DNA of 64,000 nucleotides from Agelaius tricolor. Its lineage: Eukaryota; Chordata; Aves; Passeriformes; Icteridae. Below are positions 50,701 through 64,000 of the stretch, one piece after another (the stretch's first letter is position 1; each line of letters begins with the position of its first letter). Below the pieces are notes generated by a model that did not search any database, had not been told where the DNA came from, and saw only the letters and a program-made list of their open reading frames with translations. The translations under genes and the position numbers were made by a program. The DNA lies in NCBI GenBank assembly GCA_023055355.1, contig JALJCS010000001.1:47993381-48057380 (forward strand), in the 5' to 3' direction.

Positions 50701-53700
50701 ATGGTGAGCACAGAGGCACTTACCCCAGGGCTGGAAGAGGATGCTCCTCTGTACAAAGGAACAGAGAGCATAGCTGCCTAAAATTTCCAAGTGAGTCCAC
50801 ATTCAAACTGTGCTAGATATTCCCATACTGAATCATAATTAAAAATGCATGGATTTAAAACACGTTCAACGAGCGAGATGGAGTTCAAGGAGGTTGTATG
50901 TCTGGCAATTATTTGCAGAGAGACTCATTTGGCCAGATCAGGATGGGTTACCTATTGGCTGGTCAGATCTGCTAGGCAAAACATATTTTTCTTATTCCTA
51001 GGAACATCTGAACACCTTTTTTTACATTATTATTTTCTAAGTAAATTCTTGAAGTAATCAAAATTTCTCAGCTGTTATATTTCAGAGTTGGCAGTTGGCA
51101 AAGGCATAAATAACTAGAAAGGAATGAGATACAGACTGGGCCCTAGTTTTTACAAGATGGTAAAGATAGAAGAAATCTAGATATAAGGCTTCACTGAGTA
51201 AAGGTTCACTGGTATATAGAATGACATAATGTCATCTGGGAAGCACCCATGAAAGATTTCAGATTTCAATTCCTCCAGGACTCTGCAATTCAGAAAGGGT
51301 TCAGAGTGTAACAGAGTAATTGATGGCAACTGTGCAAGCTTTATTTTGCTTTATTCAGCAATAGTTGATAATTTGATGAAGATGAAATAAGGATGCACCA
51401 TACTTTTTCATTTAATTCATATAGAATTCTTTCAAGTTTAATCTGCCTTGGCTGAACTGGAATTGCAGCTCTGTGCTGGTGGTATTCATTTCTGTCCTTT
51501 GTGGTAGGTTCAGGAATATATTTGCCTATGAAAAATATGATAGTAAATATCAGAAGACAGGGAAATGAGCTTGTGTGCCAGATTGATAAAATTTAGTGAC
51601 ACTCTGATGGAGCAGGTCACTGCAGAAGAGAAATTTATAATTTGTAATTGAAATGGTACTTGGAATTGCCTTAGCATGTTCTATCAATATCACTTGGAGT
51701 ATGATGGATTTGTCACAAGGAATTTATATTAATCCCTTAGCATAGCTGGCTGTCTCCATCAATGTGCTACTTACAGGGACATCTTAAGTCCTGATACCAT
51801 TGTTTTTATTTGTTTGGTTAATTTTCTCAGAAAATGGGTAACAAGAGAATTCAGCCAGATTGCTTTCTGTTTTAGTCAGCATGCATATCATTCAGAAGGG
51901 GCAATCAAAGCTAGATAGAAAAGAGGATGCTCTATAACATATAGTCTTCAATCCTTTCCCCTCATAAATATCCACTCAGAACACCCAAACTCTGTTCCCT
52001 TTGTCTTTGTGTCCTCTTTGTATTGATTTTCAAATAGCAGTCTAATTCCTGCATTTGTCTGCAGAAACTACTAATAGAAAGGCAGAAGTTTCTGTGTGTA
52101 AACATGACTTTTCACACACCAGACCCATTAAAAGCTTCATTTGTTTAGACAGTTAACAGAGTAACAACGTATGAAGGACTGGACAGATTTAGACACGTAA
52201 AGATGGAGAGGGTCACACGGGGAAAGCACAGTACTGGTGCTAATTAGGCACCAATTAAAGTAGACAGGCAGGAATGTCTAAATCCAGGAAATGCAAAATA
52301 TGATAGAAACACACAGTTACCTCCAGAGTAGGTGATGCATGCATGCAACCCCATGCAGTGTTACAGCACTGCAACACCAGAGAGCAGCAGTGACAGGTTA
52401 GCACGGGGCTCACAGCACGACTAGACAGAGTGGGCAGGGGGCCATGCTGGCACTGATTTACCTCAGCCAATTTGTGAGACATTTTACAGCTTCCTGTAGA
52501 GCACCACATTCTGTAGCTTAGGAAAAAGCTTCAGGGAGAAGTAAGCTAATACACAGAGAGGTGTGTTGGTGTTGGAGCTGGGAACACTGTGGGAAGATGA
52601 AGCAGCTACCTAGTCTAATCTGTAAGGAACCCCAATCCAGATATCTAAAACTACTCCTAAAATTAATATTCTAACTTCTGATATTATACTAAGAGTCATG
52701 CCACTCCTCTGGTCTTCTAAAATAAGGCAGACCTGAAAACAAGGTCTCTGTCACAGTGTGAGATGACTCTCCAACTTGTTTGGCTTTAAGGTTTTGAGGT
52801 TTGGGGCAAGGAATGTAAGAGGAAGGAAAGTGAAAAGCCAAAGTGAAGTTAAAAAAGAAGTGGGAAGCAAGTTCCTATGAGGGACTGGAAAAGAGTGGTC
52901 CACCAAAGGTGAAGACAAAGATCCTACACCTAGTGTGGTGTGCAAAGTGGAGGGGTGATTTGTACTTACAGAGAAGGAAATGCTTTCCTAGTGGGGTGGG
53001 AAAACAGCAGCTGATATGGCTTTAGTGCTTAGCAGTCTCAGACTCCAGATAGGATTTTTAAAGGCAGTTGTCCGAACAACAGGAGTAAATCCCTCAGTAA
53101 ATTTGGCCCGTTTTTTTTTCAGCTCATCTCAGACCTTATGTATGAAAAAAGTCACAAGTTGAAAGTTATTTTATTGAATTATTCATATGCAGATTGGATG
53201 TAATCAAAGTATTTCAGAAAAACTGTTTGTTCACATATCAAGAAGTCATGGAATGTCAGGTTCTGTAGTGTGGATCCCTTGCTTGGGAAAGTGGTATTAA
53301 CCAAAAATAGAGTTATGCGTTGGCTGCTTTTGTATAATCTGCCACAGGGATGTCATTACATGTGTCACATCAAATTTTGGAAAAAACAGTGTTCAAAAAA
53401 GGACTTACACAGAAGATGGAGTTTATTGTAAAGCCTGTGAATCAGGCTATGTCATCTCCTAACCTCCAACAGTGGTGGTCTTCAGTGCATGTGTTGTGTG
53501 AAACTGCCTTTGCTTCTCCTTTGGCTGCCCATGTCCTGCTGCTCCCAACCCCAAACCAGAAGCACACCATACTTCAGTGGATACAAGCCTCCCTCCTGAG
53601 CCACAGCAGAGGGCATGTCCCTCAGAACTGTTTGCATTTGCTGCATAGGTAACTTGGTGTTCCAGGCACTCAGCTCTGTCAGCAAGCTTTTGAGTGGTGC

Positions 53701-56700
53701 ACCACTCAGCAAGCTGCAGAGTGGTGATGCATGGCTGAGAACTGAAATGGAAGGTCAAAATTTAAAAGCAGCAAGCCAACAGATTAACATACCAACTGCA
53801 TACCAATATCTGATAATTCCCCCCTCACATGAGGGACTGGTAAACAGGGGATGAAGATGAAAACACTGTCCTGTATACAAGTATGCACACACATATATGA
53901 GGTACCTATAGGTGCAAAATGCTGACTTGGACTGGTTCAGACAGCTTATTGCAACAGCTGAGATTTCTTTTTCTAACTTAGTTTTTTGACTCTTTTCCCA
54001 GATGGTTACATATAGAATCTTAGGTTCTGATCCCTTCCTTGACATGCACACATATAAGCCTAAAGGTCTTGAAGTTGTATGTAAAGTTTCATTTTGATTC
54101 TATACAGTCAGATTAGGAGTTTTATTCAGTATCAGCTTGCAGAATAACTGTGGGAAATATGGAATGCATTAATTTTTTTAATTCCATAAGAATAGCTCGC
54201 AAGTAATTAATTCTTGCTACTCTTGCAGTTTCGTGTTGTTCTTAAAATGTGAAATATGCAAAGCAGAAAGTCGATCTGCATATCATAAAGTATTTCCATG
54301 TTTAAATTAGATTCTTTGGCAACAGTACTTCTGGAATGTGGTATGCATTTCTTTTGAAACTATACAAAGTACATCTGGAAGACAATGCTTATGAAAATGC
54401 CTGTTGAAAAAGTATACTATATAAATCAAATATTTAGAACCTCTAAAGTAGAGCAATAAAATCTGTAAAATTACTATAAAAAGATACAATGTAATTAACA
54501 TAGTTATGAATGTTTACACAAAAATAGCAGCCAAGCCTTTGCAAGAGAAGAAAGAATGTAATTCATTTATAATGAATAAAGGCAAATAAATCAGAGTCTC
54601 CTTGCTCAATTTATTGAGTCCTATTCAACACAGGGACTTCCTCTGAACCAATATGATTTTTGTTCGGTCTTTGTCTAGAGCCACATGACTGGAGCAAAAT
54701 TACGAATTGCTTTAAGCACTCCCAGATGCTGGAGTTGTCACTCTTAGATCATAGCACTTCCAATTCTTGTGGAAAAAGAAAGCATATATTCTCATTATAC
54801 TGGGCCTTCAGCTGAGTAATCTTCAGATTTAGAGACTTGAGTTTAAAAAAAACAATAACAATTATGATCAACTGGTCTGATTTCTGTTGCTTGATGAAAT
54901 AAAAAGAATTACTCTGTCATTGCTGCTGCTATTTTGTTGGCACTATGGTTTACTTCCCTGTCTCTTGCTGCAGCATTCTTAGCAGTTTCAGTGGGTCTGC
55001 ACGTGTGCTGCTGATTGAGCTAAGCCAGACTTCAACATCACACCTTGTAAAGGCAGCTCCTATTGCCCTAATGGGAGGCTCTTTCAAAAGATGTCACCTT
55101 TTTTTTCCTTTCTTTTTATCTCCAATTAACACAAGCAGGCTCAGCCATATGTCATTTGCATTTATAAGAACAGTACACTGATTTTTTGAAGATCTGCTTA
55201 AATTGTATTTTTTCATATTCACAGCATAAATCAAAAAGACTGTATATGTTTGTAACTTTATGAAAAATGTTAATTTACTGTAGAAGAAAGATCATTTTGC
55301 CTTCTTCTCAGCCTTGTCATTTTATTTAATGATATTTATCCATGGAAAGCAGGGTGTTTCAAGGACTGTGTATGACAGTCCCTGCTTACACCCTCAGATA
55401 TCTGAGTTACAGGCCTATTACATTTGTAGTCTTATGCTGGCTCAAGGATGGGAGATGACAGATGTGCATCTGGGTAGGAAATCTCACCTTGAATTGCACT
55501 ATGGAAACCCCCAAATACATATGGAGATTATATGGTATGTAAAGCCCCCTTTTTCAGGACAGATAACCAGAAAAGGGTGGCAGGACAAGGCTATTGCTGC
55601 AAAATCTCCACTTTGCACCATCTGCATCTCCACTTTTCTGGATTTCAGCCTGTGTTCTTTGTGCCAAGTGCAACGTGATGAAGAATTATTCTTGCTGCAA
55701 TCATCTGTGTCTGATCCCAGGTCAGGAAAAAACTACAACACTGAGCTGCATGTGTATAAAATACAAGTGCTGTGGAAGAAATTATGATACAGGATCAAAA
55801 GTGTGATTCTTACATTGAATTCAAAGATTTGATTGGCTTGTTTGCCTCTGTTAGAGTAAAATTCTTCCTCAAAATTACATTTTAATAGTTACTTTGTTAT
55901 TGGCTTGAGTGTTCTGTCATAGGCATCCATACATTTGTGGATCCTATAGCAGTTATAGGATAAACTGCACCTTTTATCTTCATTCGAGCTCCCCTTCTAA
56001 ATGACAGCTTTGTACCTCTTGTACCTCTAAATGTTCTCAAGATGGAAAGCTAAAATTGTCCTGTCCTACTCTGCATAACTGCATGTACTGCTCAAACAAG
56101 TGACCAAAATGTCTGTCTTCTCTAACATATAAATGTGGTATGTTTGTTCAAGCCAGGGGAAGGAGGTGCAAAGCTGAACACTGATGTCTTGAAAATTCTT
56201 CTCCTTTTAACCAGAAACATAAATATTAGGTGGAAATAAATCATGATTAGACCAAGCTCTCAGACAAAACCAAAGAAGAATGTTTACTGTAGGGATGAGA
56301 TGCAATTTTAGAAAAATAGGGCAGTCAAAAGTTGGGTTGGGTTTGTTTTGTTTTTTAAATTCCTGGTGCTTTAAGTCTAAGCTTCAGAACTGTAGAAATG
56401 GCTTCATTTTTAGCCTTTGGACTTACCCCAGACATGATCCCTTACAAGTACAAGTGACTGTGTATTGTATATGTACACAATGGACTAACTGTTAGACTAA
56501 TGGGGGGCTGCAGGAGGTTTCTGTGGCCCCTTCATTAAACTAATGACATTCATCTCTTATTACAGAGGATACATTCTCTTCCATTCCCCTTTTGCAACTC
56601 ACTGTATTTTCTATTTTTTTGCAAAGGCTTTTCAGATGTGTTCTCTGAATTCTTAAGGGTGTATATGATAAAGACTCTTATTACCTATTAATTACTAATC

Positions 56701-59700
56701 AAATTTTCTAATACTAATAAGCAGCTGAAGTTCATGTAACTGCACCTCATCCTATACTATAGCTGAGACATTTCAACTTCTCTAAGCTTGTGGACATGGA
56801 AGTCTAAATCCATTTACATATGATTTGCTGTTGGGGCAGAGCCACAACTCACCTGGAGACAGTCACACACATTTATCTCAACTGAATAGACCTACCTTCC
56901 ACTAGGATGCCTCTACTTCTCACCCCCTGGCTCTGCTTTAAAGGTCTCTTCCATTGAATAGATGGAAGGTAAGTAAGAAATACCAAAGCTAGAAGGGGAT
57001 GATGATAGTAATTTTACATAAGTTTCACAGCTGGGAAAACTCTGAGAAGCCAAAAAAATCAATACAGTTTCAGAAGACCTGGGATAACATTGCTTAATGG
57101 TGGGAGTTATTAAATGCGGAATGGTGAAGGCACATGAGTACCCCATGTGCTGTTTTTGTGCACAGCTAAAGACCTTTGTATATTAAAGCAGGGCTGGAAG
57201 ATCCCAAAGAAGTTTGGCAGGGTGACTGTGAAACATTTTATAACATTTACATCATTGTCTTATGTTTTTCAAAGGAAATTACTCATAGTGTGATTTTTAC
57301 AGTGAGTAGAAATCTACTCTCTCCTGCAGCACTGCACGCTAACTTAGAGAGAAGAAAGATCAGCTGATCAGCAGGGTGAGAATTCTAAAAGTTTGTCCAG
57401 TGTCTCCAAAGTTAAACTCTAACTGCCCTTTACTGAGTGAATATGCAAATGTGTTAATGCTTTGGGGATGTCTGTGGCGAGAAGCTGAGATGAGATGCTG
57501 AACTTACTGTCTGCAACTCAGTTCTTTGCTTCAGAGAGGCTGACAGATGTTTGCACTCTGAGCATGCTTTGTAGCAGTCTCCATCTTGAAAGGAGCAATC
57601 ATGTACCTGCTTTGGAATTTTTAAAGAAGTTGCTTCAGGGGCTGCAGTGCTTCAAAGAAAAGTTTTTGGGAAAATATCAGAAGTCTTGAAGTGTGCAGAA
57701 CACAGCCATAATAATAACAAAAGAGGATGAGCTGTATTCTTGCAAGCAGAGTGCTAGCTGAAAGCAAAAGGAAAGAGATGCAAAAAAGAAAGTTACAGTA
57801 CGAAAATTTCCAAATTCAGAGCCCCCAAAACTTTCCATTGCCACTATTTTCCAACATTTCCAACATTTTCTTCATTTTGGTAAATATGAAATACACATAA
57901 TGTCACTTTATCTTTTAAAGAAGACACTGATCATCAAATAAACCTAAACTGTCACTGCAAAGCTCACTTTTGAGCTGTCACCGCTGGGTGATGCAACACA
58001 TTCCTTGCACATTTGCAAATAGTAATACAAGACTTACCAGGAAAAAAGGACTGGATCTTATATTGAAAGCAAGTTTTACTTTAAGAGGTAAAGCCTACAG
58101 GAATTCTGCATTGCTTTATGTTATGCCATAGAAAGTGAGAAGAAACTGCTGTCACTAAAAACTGTCAAGTCCTGTTGGGATTTGGCTGGCTGGTAATTAA
58201 AGAATGCAAATAACTGAGGACTGAAGAGTATTTTAAGAAATTGCAGATGCATCATGTTCAGAATGTGTGCAATTTTTGCAAAAGCCAGGCACAGAAAATC
58301 TGATACAGTCCCCGAACACAGGTTCTCTGGCTGGCAGAGTGGTAAATGTGCTGCAAAGGTAGCTGCAGAATATGTACTGATTAAAAAAGGGCCCCATGTG
58401 GAGACCACCTTCCTGGAACTTAGTGCTTCTTTTTTAACTTTTTTCAAATTGCCAGTTGAAATCACTCTTTTAAATAATTTGAAATTTGTATTTGTTATTA
58501 TGTGGACTTTCCAAGCATGTAATTATTACATTCTATTATTAGATTGGTAGATTCTCCAGCAGTCCTTCATGCTGACATTTTAATCACTAGTACTTGCTGT
58601 TGTGAAACTTCTCACAGGCAGAGCTGATTTGTAAAATCAAATCTTACATCCTTTATGGGGTTTGACATCTTACATAATTAACTAATCTACTATACACCGT
58701 AGTTCATTGATTTTGCCATGGAAAAAACCAGAAGTTAGACCAAAATTTGCATCTATTATCTTATTGCAACAGATCATTCTGCCCACCATAAATGTTCTTT
58801 TTTCTTCATTTCCACGAAGAAGTTTTGTTACTGATATAAATGTGTCATGGTCATTCTGTTTAGTTATTGATATATTTTTCTTTGTAGAATTGCAGGTTTT
58901 TTTTTTTTAATGTGGATGAAGTCGTTAGCCCCCGAAACCTATCTGAGAAAAGGATGCTTTATATCTTCTCATTTCAACCTTTTCATAAAAATCAATATTG
59001 TCTTTCTCTATGAACTATGGCTAGCTTACTGAATCACTTACTTTGCTGCCGTGATTTGACATAGCTCGATCTTTAGTTTTTCTAACAGATTTTTCTTACT
59101 TCTTACTGTTATTATTAATAGAAGCAAACGAGAAAAAAATAGTGTTTTCTGTCATCTATGTATCACATGAAAGTAGCTGAATGCTTGAGTTCTTCTAACT
59201 CAAGTTGCTGGGTTAATGTTTTCTTCCATAAACTTCCAGTTTCACACATTATAGAAATATAAATATTATGCATTGCATTTTCATTCCCTTTCCACTACAA
59301 AAAGATAGCTTGTTTATCACCTTTTAATATATCAATTCTCTCTTTAAGATAATGCATATTTGGTCGAATATAATCTAGCTGATTAAAGAAGTAACAGTTT
59401 ACAAGACTCCAATTCCTTTGGTCTTTTGATATTACAGATTAACCTACTATGGAAGTGGTTTCCAAAAATAGAGAGAATGAATAAATTAATAGGTGATAAG
59501 TAGAACTTATTTGTACATCAGTGTTGCAGATTAAACTGCAATACTCAGCTTTGACACAGGGCCTTTCCTGTGAGAGTCAGGAGTGATTTAGAAACACTCA
59601 ATGTTCCTTTAAATGTTTAGAAAGCCTAGGTTCCTGCTTAGAGAACAGGCAGGCTGCTGTTGTCAACGTTTCATATTCCAGTCTCCTTAATGCAATGCTG

Positions 59701-62700
59701 GGTGCAGAACTTCTCAGTGACCAGCCAGATGCTGTGGACACTGCTGAGTCTGCCTGAAGCCAGGCACTCTCCACCATTCACAACAGGCTTTGGTTCCTTC
59801 CTCTCCCTCCTCTGTCCTCCCCAGCTTTCTGTGGACACTGTTTTCTGCCTCTGCTGCTCATTTCTGGGCAGTGTGAGCTATGATCACCAATGCAGTTACT
59901 GTGGGTTTGTGGTCTTGCAGATTCACTTCAGATGAGTCTCCTGTCCAAGCTGCAGCCCATCTCCCTTGCACTCCATAGATCTTCAGCCGTTCATGCAGCA
60001 GAAAAAATTACTCAGTCATCCTCTATGTGTTCTTTTCCTATTTTCTTCCTCATGCATTTAGCCACCCTGCTGGTTTCTCAGACCCAATATTTGGTGTTAT
60101 TTTGAGTTGCACCTCTTTCACATTCTACAGTGTAGGCTGTTCCTAAACATTCCCCATTCTGTAAGCTGCTCTGCCTAGCCATTCATTCAGCTTAAACAAC
60201 TTCTGGCACTTATTTTCTATCTCAGTTTTGGTAATTTTCATTTCTCTGTCCTTCTCTGATCACAGCTGAAGCAGAACTTGGGAGGAGGCATTAACTGTGT
60301 AGTTAAATCCATTTTTGTCCCTTTGAAAATATAAGCTAATGGAAGAAAAGGAAAAGAACTGTTAGAAAGAAGACCAGAAATTTATTTTCTTGAAACAAAA
60401 TACTGATTTCTGAACTTTTGCATCTAGTCATAGGCAAGCAGGACTCTGCCCCAAGTGGCATTGGGTGGGCTGGGACTCCATATTAAGACCCAGGGTCCCA
60501 TGGGCACTCAGCAGTCCTAATTAAATGCTCAGGTGGAGTAGAGTTTCCTCACCTCATGTCCTGATTACTGTTTTTTACTCTGGTCAGAGCTCTTGTACAT
60601 AATGGTGTCTTGGTCACACCTTACAGGCATAGCATTTGGGAGAGAAATGCCTTGCAGTGGCAAAGATCTGAGTTGCTAAGTGTTCTCCTGCCCTTGTTGT
60701 GGAGTTTCTGATCCTAATGAATCCTCAAATTTAAATGATAAGGAAAGTAGAAAAGGTGTCTATCTGTGCATGTGGTAGGGAACAGACATTTCAAGACAGA
60801 AGCAAGGTGTTGATGTGATGTAGATTAAGATAGAGAGGACTTTGCAAACCTTTGATCTCAACCTAAGGTGATCTGAAATGAGAAGGAATCATAGAACCAA
60901 AGAGAATAATCAAGGACACTGAAATTAGGAAGGGAACAGTATGGCAGAGGCGATGATGTGCTGAATGGTGAACTGAAAGTCAGCAGTGGTTAAGAGATCT
61001 TCCTAATGTGAATGACTGAGGCATATAGGTAGATTGGAAGAAAATAAAGCTTCTGCTCTCTGTACCTAGCCTTTTCACAGTATTTTCTACACTTAGGAGG
61101 CATTCAGGTCTTGCAAGGGAGCGCTGTGCTTCCCAGCACCAAAACTATGAACCAGCAAAGGCCAACAGCATTGCAGTTGTGATCCAGCAAGGCTCCCTCC
61201 TTAGTATGTCCAGGTATCAAGAACTAAATGAATTCCAAAAGACATGTATAAACATTTTGCTGAACAGATAACCATCTCATTATCTAGAAAACCTACCTCC
61301 TATAGACTGTAAGATGAAACACCAAGAGGATTTAATTACAGCATTAGGACAAGTTTTCACTGCTTTGAATAAACTTGAATGTGTGTGGACTGACTCCAGG
61401 AACAAGCCCAACCAACTATGGAATCTGGAGGGCATAATAGAAAAAGGCTCTGCTATAGTTGTGGTTTCTGCTGTTACCTTCAGTGAAAAAGTCTCTATAT
61501 TCAATGGGTACAGCTATATATCACTAACTCTTGTCTTCTGCAGCCAAGACTATATACATAAAAAACACTTTCCAAAAAGGACATGTTTTTGACCACATAA
61601 AACACCTCTCCTTCTAAGTTACTGTGGTGATGGTGGAGCATTCATGCAATTTTTTCTCTCCTCAAATGTAAAGCCATTTTATATTACTCTGTAGGGGGTG
61701 GAAAGACACAGGAATTATGCATCCAGACAACAATGATCAGAAGCCTGAGAATCCCTACATTCCCTGTAATCTCCAGGCACACAATTCCAGTCCTTTGTTA
61801 TTCTGACTCGAGCTGTCTCATCTACATCTCGCTTGATGCAGTTTGAGATCATTACTTTTTGTCCTTTTCACAGAGGTGGCAGAAAAGCATTTTAATTCGT
61901 TGTTGTTGTTATTGTTACATGGTCTTGTTTTTCTGGTGGCCTGTAGCATTTCTGGGGACTTTTATTACTGTATTTCTAAGTCATCTTTTCCCTATGCTAA
62001 ACAAATCAAATTCCTGTGACTTTTGTCACTGGTCATGTATTTCCTCCAGCTCTGCTCACTGCTGTTGCTGCCTGTGACTCTTCAGTTGTTTAAGAGCCTT
62101 TTTATATGAACCCTGTTTTATGGTTTAATGATCTCTTACCAAGGCAGACAGCTTTACCTTTCACCATTCAAGTCTGCTCTCTGGGACTCAAACTTCTCAT
62201 TTTTAACAAAGTTATCTTTAAAAGTTGATAACCAACCAATAATCTTCCAACTGGCATTTTCCTTGAAATGTAAGAAAAAAAGTCTAAATTGTTGTCTCTT
62301 GCAGATACATGCATATTAATCATAGTTCTCACTTCTTAGAGAACCTTCTTATTCCCTACCACAAAACCATAAATTTTACTGCAAATTTTAATATCATAAA
62401 TTTCTATGCAAAATTTTAACTTAAGCTGTTATTTAATTATGCTGTTCTTTTCTAAGATGGTTAGATAGTTAATTAGAAAATGGAAGGGGATATTACTTTC
62501 TGCAAAATTTGAGTGATTTAGGAGCCTAATTTTCTATGAAAGGCTGTTAGTTTTTTGAAATCTGCTCCTAAAGATATGGCTCAGGCCTAAATGAAAATGT
62601 GAAAACTGAAATAAAATGTTTCTTTTTAATGTGTGTTAACATTCTTTTTATTTTATGTTTACATTACTTTAAATAAATGTACATATTTTATGCATGTTTA

Positions 62701-64000
62701 CCTCTTAATCCTTCTTTGTATGTCCTGCTCCAGTCTTTATTTTTGTTCCTATTCATTGATTATTTTTTAGAGACAGCTATCCAACACATGTATTTTACTC
62801 CTCTTGACTATTAAAGCCATTGAAAAGGAACATATTTTTTAAAAATTGCAAGTCATGTCTGTTTTTCTCTTCCCAAGGCATTAGCACCTATGGCTCAAAT
62901 AAGCAGCCATCAATGTAAGCCGGGGGAAAAAAAAATCCTTCTGCAGCCTGTTTTCCCTCTTTGCAGCCTTCCTCTGCAGCAATAGAAATACTGAGATTTC
63001 TCCCCAAAACCTACCTGTTGTCTCCTGAGACCTGAGTGCAGCAGACCCTGAGGAGGTGCAGGGCAGAGCCCTGTGCAGAACTTTCTGCTCAGAGGGAATC
63101 TGGGCATCAGGAGGACAGGGTGCATCTTGCATTGCTTCCTGCCACAGTTATTAAGCAGTACAGACATAACCAGTGAGGCTTGCCCAGAAGCAGCTCAGAA
63201 GAGTTATTTAATTGTAAACACAATTCCACACACATAATCCACTCAGTACTTCTTGAGAGAAGTAAATCATGGTATGCAGAGTTTGTGGGTGTAGCTTCGA
63301 TTGCAGTAAATCCCCAATTTCTTGCCACAAAAGTGGACTGACAGTATTTTCCTCAGAGCTCTCAGGTGGCAGACAGACATGCAAAGAGGTTTTGTTTCCA
63401 CTGGTGATTCCTATCAGGCTGTCCAGTGCACACAGAAAACTGACAATGAGGGCTCAGCTCCCTCTCACCCAGGGTGCCATTCCCACCCTGACCCTCTTTA
63501 CAGGTGCTCCACTTTGCATAAAGACTTGAAGATCCCTGGGCCCAGGGGTAGTGGCCAGCAGGCTCTGAATGAGGGAACTTTGCAGAAAAGTAGTGAATCC
63601 AAGTTTAAATTATTTTAGGCAAGAGGAAGGTTCAACATTCATCTCCTACACCTTGCACAGGGGGGGGAAATGCTCCCCAATAAATCAAGTACTGCAGTGT
63701 TATGATCACTATATATTTTAACAACAAGTGACAAATTGTTTGGCAGCAGCTTTAAGGACAAGCAAACAGATTCTAATCTGGCAAAGCTTCTGCCAAGTGA
63801 CTAATTTGTATCTACGCCTTGTTATAGACAAAGGTACAGAATTGTAGATTACATTGAGAGAAGAAAGATGTGAAATACATTTATTCCTGCAGGAAAATAA
63901 ACTGCTCTTCTGAGTTAATAGTCACAAAATGACACATTCTCTCTTGACATGTATTGTAAAACTTTCTGTTCGACCAGAAACACAGGTCTTTGCTTACAAA
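47800..64000. other. 5' intergenic flank of UST, no gene recognised
   Basis: AT-rich sequence upstream of the UST promoter. I see simple repeats (49728, T9-10 runs near 53110 and 58897), but no CR1, LTR or exon that I can name. A 157-codon plus-strand frame at 55314-55787 has no recognisable motif and is within what chance allows in a window this size. GC-richer pieces at 53450-53740, 59640-60110 and 62990-63530 are unclassified. In other vertebrates SASH1 lies upstream of UST; none of its coding sequence was recognised. Confidence 0.6.
49728..49761. repeat. (TA)n microsatellite
   Basis: An imperfect TA repeat interrupted by CTATATAA, preceded by a T7 run. Simple repeat in the upstream flank of UST. 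Confidence 0.9.

Noticed and set aside
55314..55787. A 157-codon plus-strand frame in the upstream flank
   Set aside because: No motif or similarity that I know, ordinary composition, no exon context; an open frame of this length is expected about once in a window of this size.
60885..60925. GAATCATAGAACC, similar to a CR1 terminus
   Set aside because: No other CR1 block follows on either side, so it is most likely a chance match.
1..64000. tRNA, rRNA, CRISPR, prokaryotic operons or intact viral genes
   Set aside because: No tRNA box A/B pairs, rRNA blocks, spaced direct repeats or coding-dense regions were seen. The window is vertebrate intron and intergenic DNA.

Overview
The window is vertebrate nuclear DNA, very probably from a bird. 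The evidence for a bird is a set of dispersed CR1 LINE fragments with the avian CR1 3' end, a compact solo LTR, long AT-rich non-coding stretches, one sharp GC-rich CpG island, and one recognisable vertebrate exon. Some features (short A/C-rich low-complexity runs, a solo LTR of about 307 bp with a 6-bp duplication) fit a neoavian or passerine genome, but the species cannot be read from this sequence.

The only protein-coding segment I can support is the first coding exon of UST (uronyl 2-sulfotransferase) on the minus strand at 46913..47180. It encodes the short cytoplasmic tail, the type II Golgi membrane anchor and the start of the stem, and ends at a clean GT donor. It lies inside a CpG island (about 46430..47790) that must hold the UST promoter. 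The 5' leader carries two short upstream ORFs; the longer one ends with a TGA that overlaps the UST ATG.

From 46912 down to 1 the window is UST intron 1. It is mostly AT-rich unique sequence with six CR1 LINE fragments, one solo LTR, simple repeats, and a few GC-rich patches (8925..9245, 10185..11130, 14220..14480), the second containing an unrecognised 250-codon ORF. I found no second UST exon. The catalytic sulfotransferase domain is therefore encoded beyond the left end of the window.

From about 47800 to 64000 lies the 5' intergenic flank of UST. I recognise no exon and no convincing transposon there. In other vertebrates the upstream neighbour is SASH1 (from general knowledge), but nothing here identifies it. 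No rRNA, tRNA, CRISPR, prokaryotic operon or intact viral gene was found. The most informative oddities are the stop-start uORF at UST, a sense-oriented solo LTR with TATA and CCAAT elements in the intron, a micro-inversion inside a CR1 tail, and a CR1 copy with a large internal deletion.
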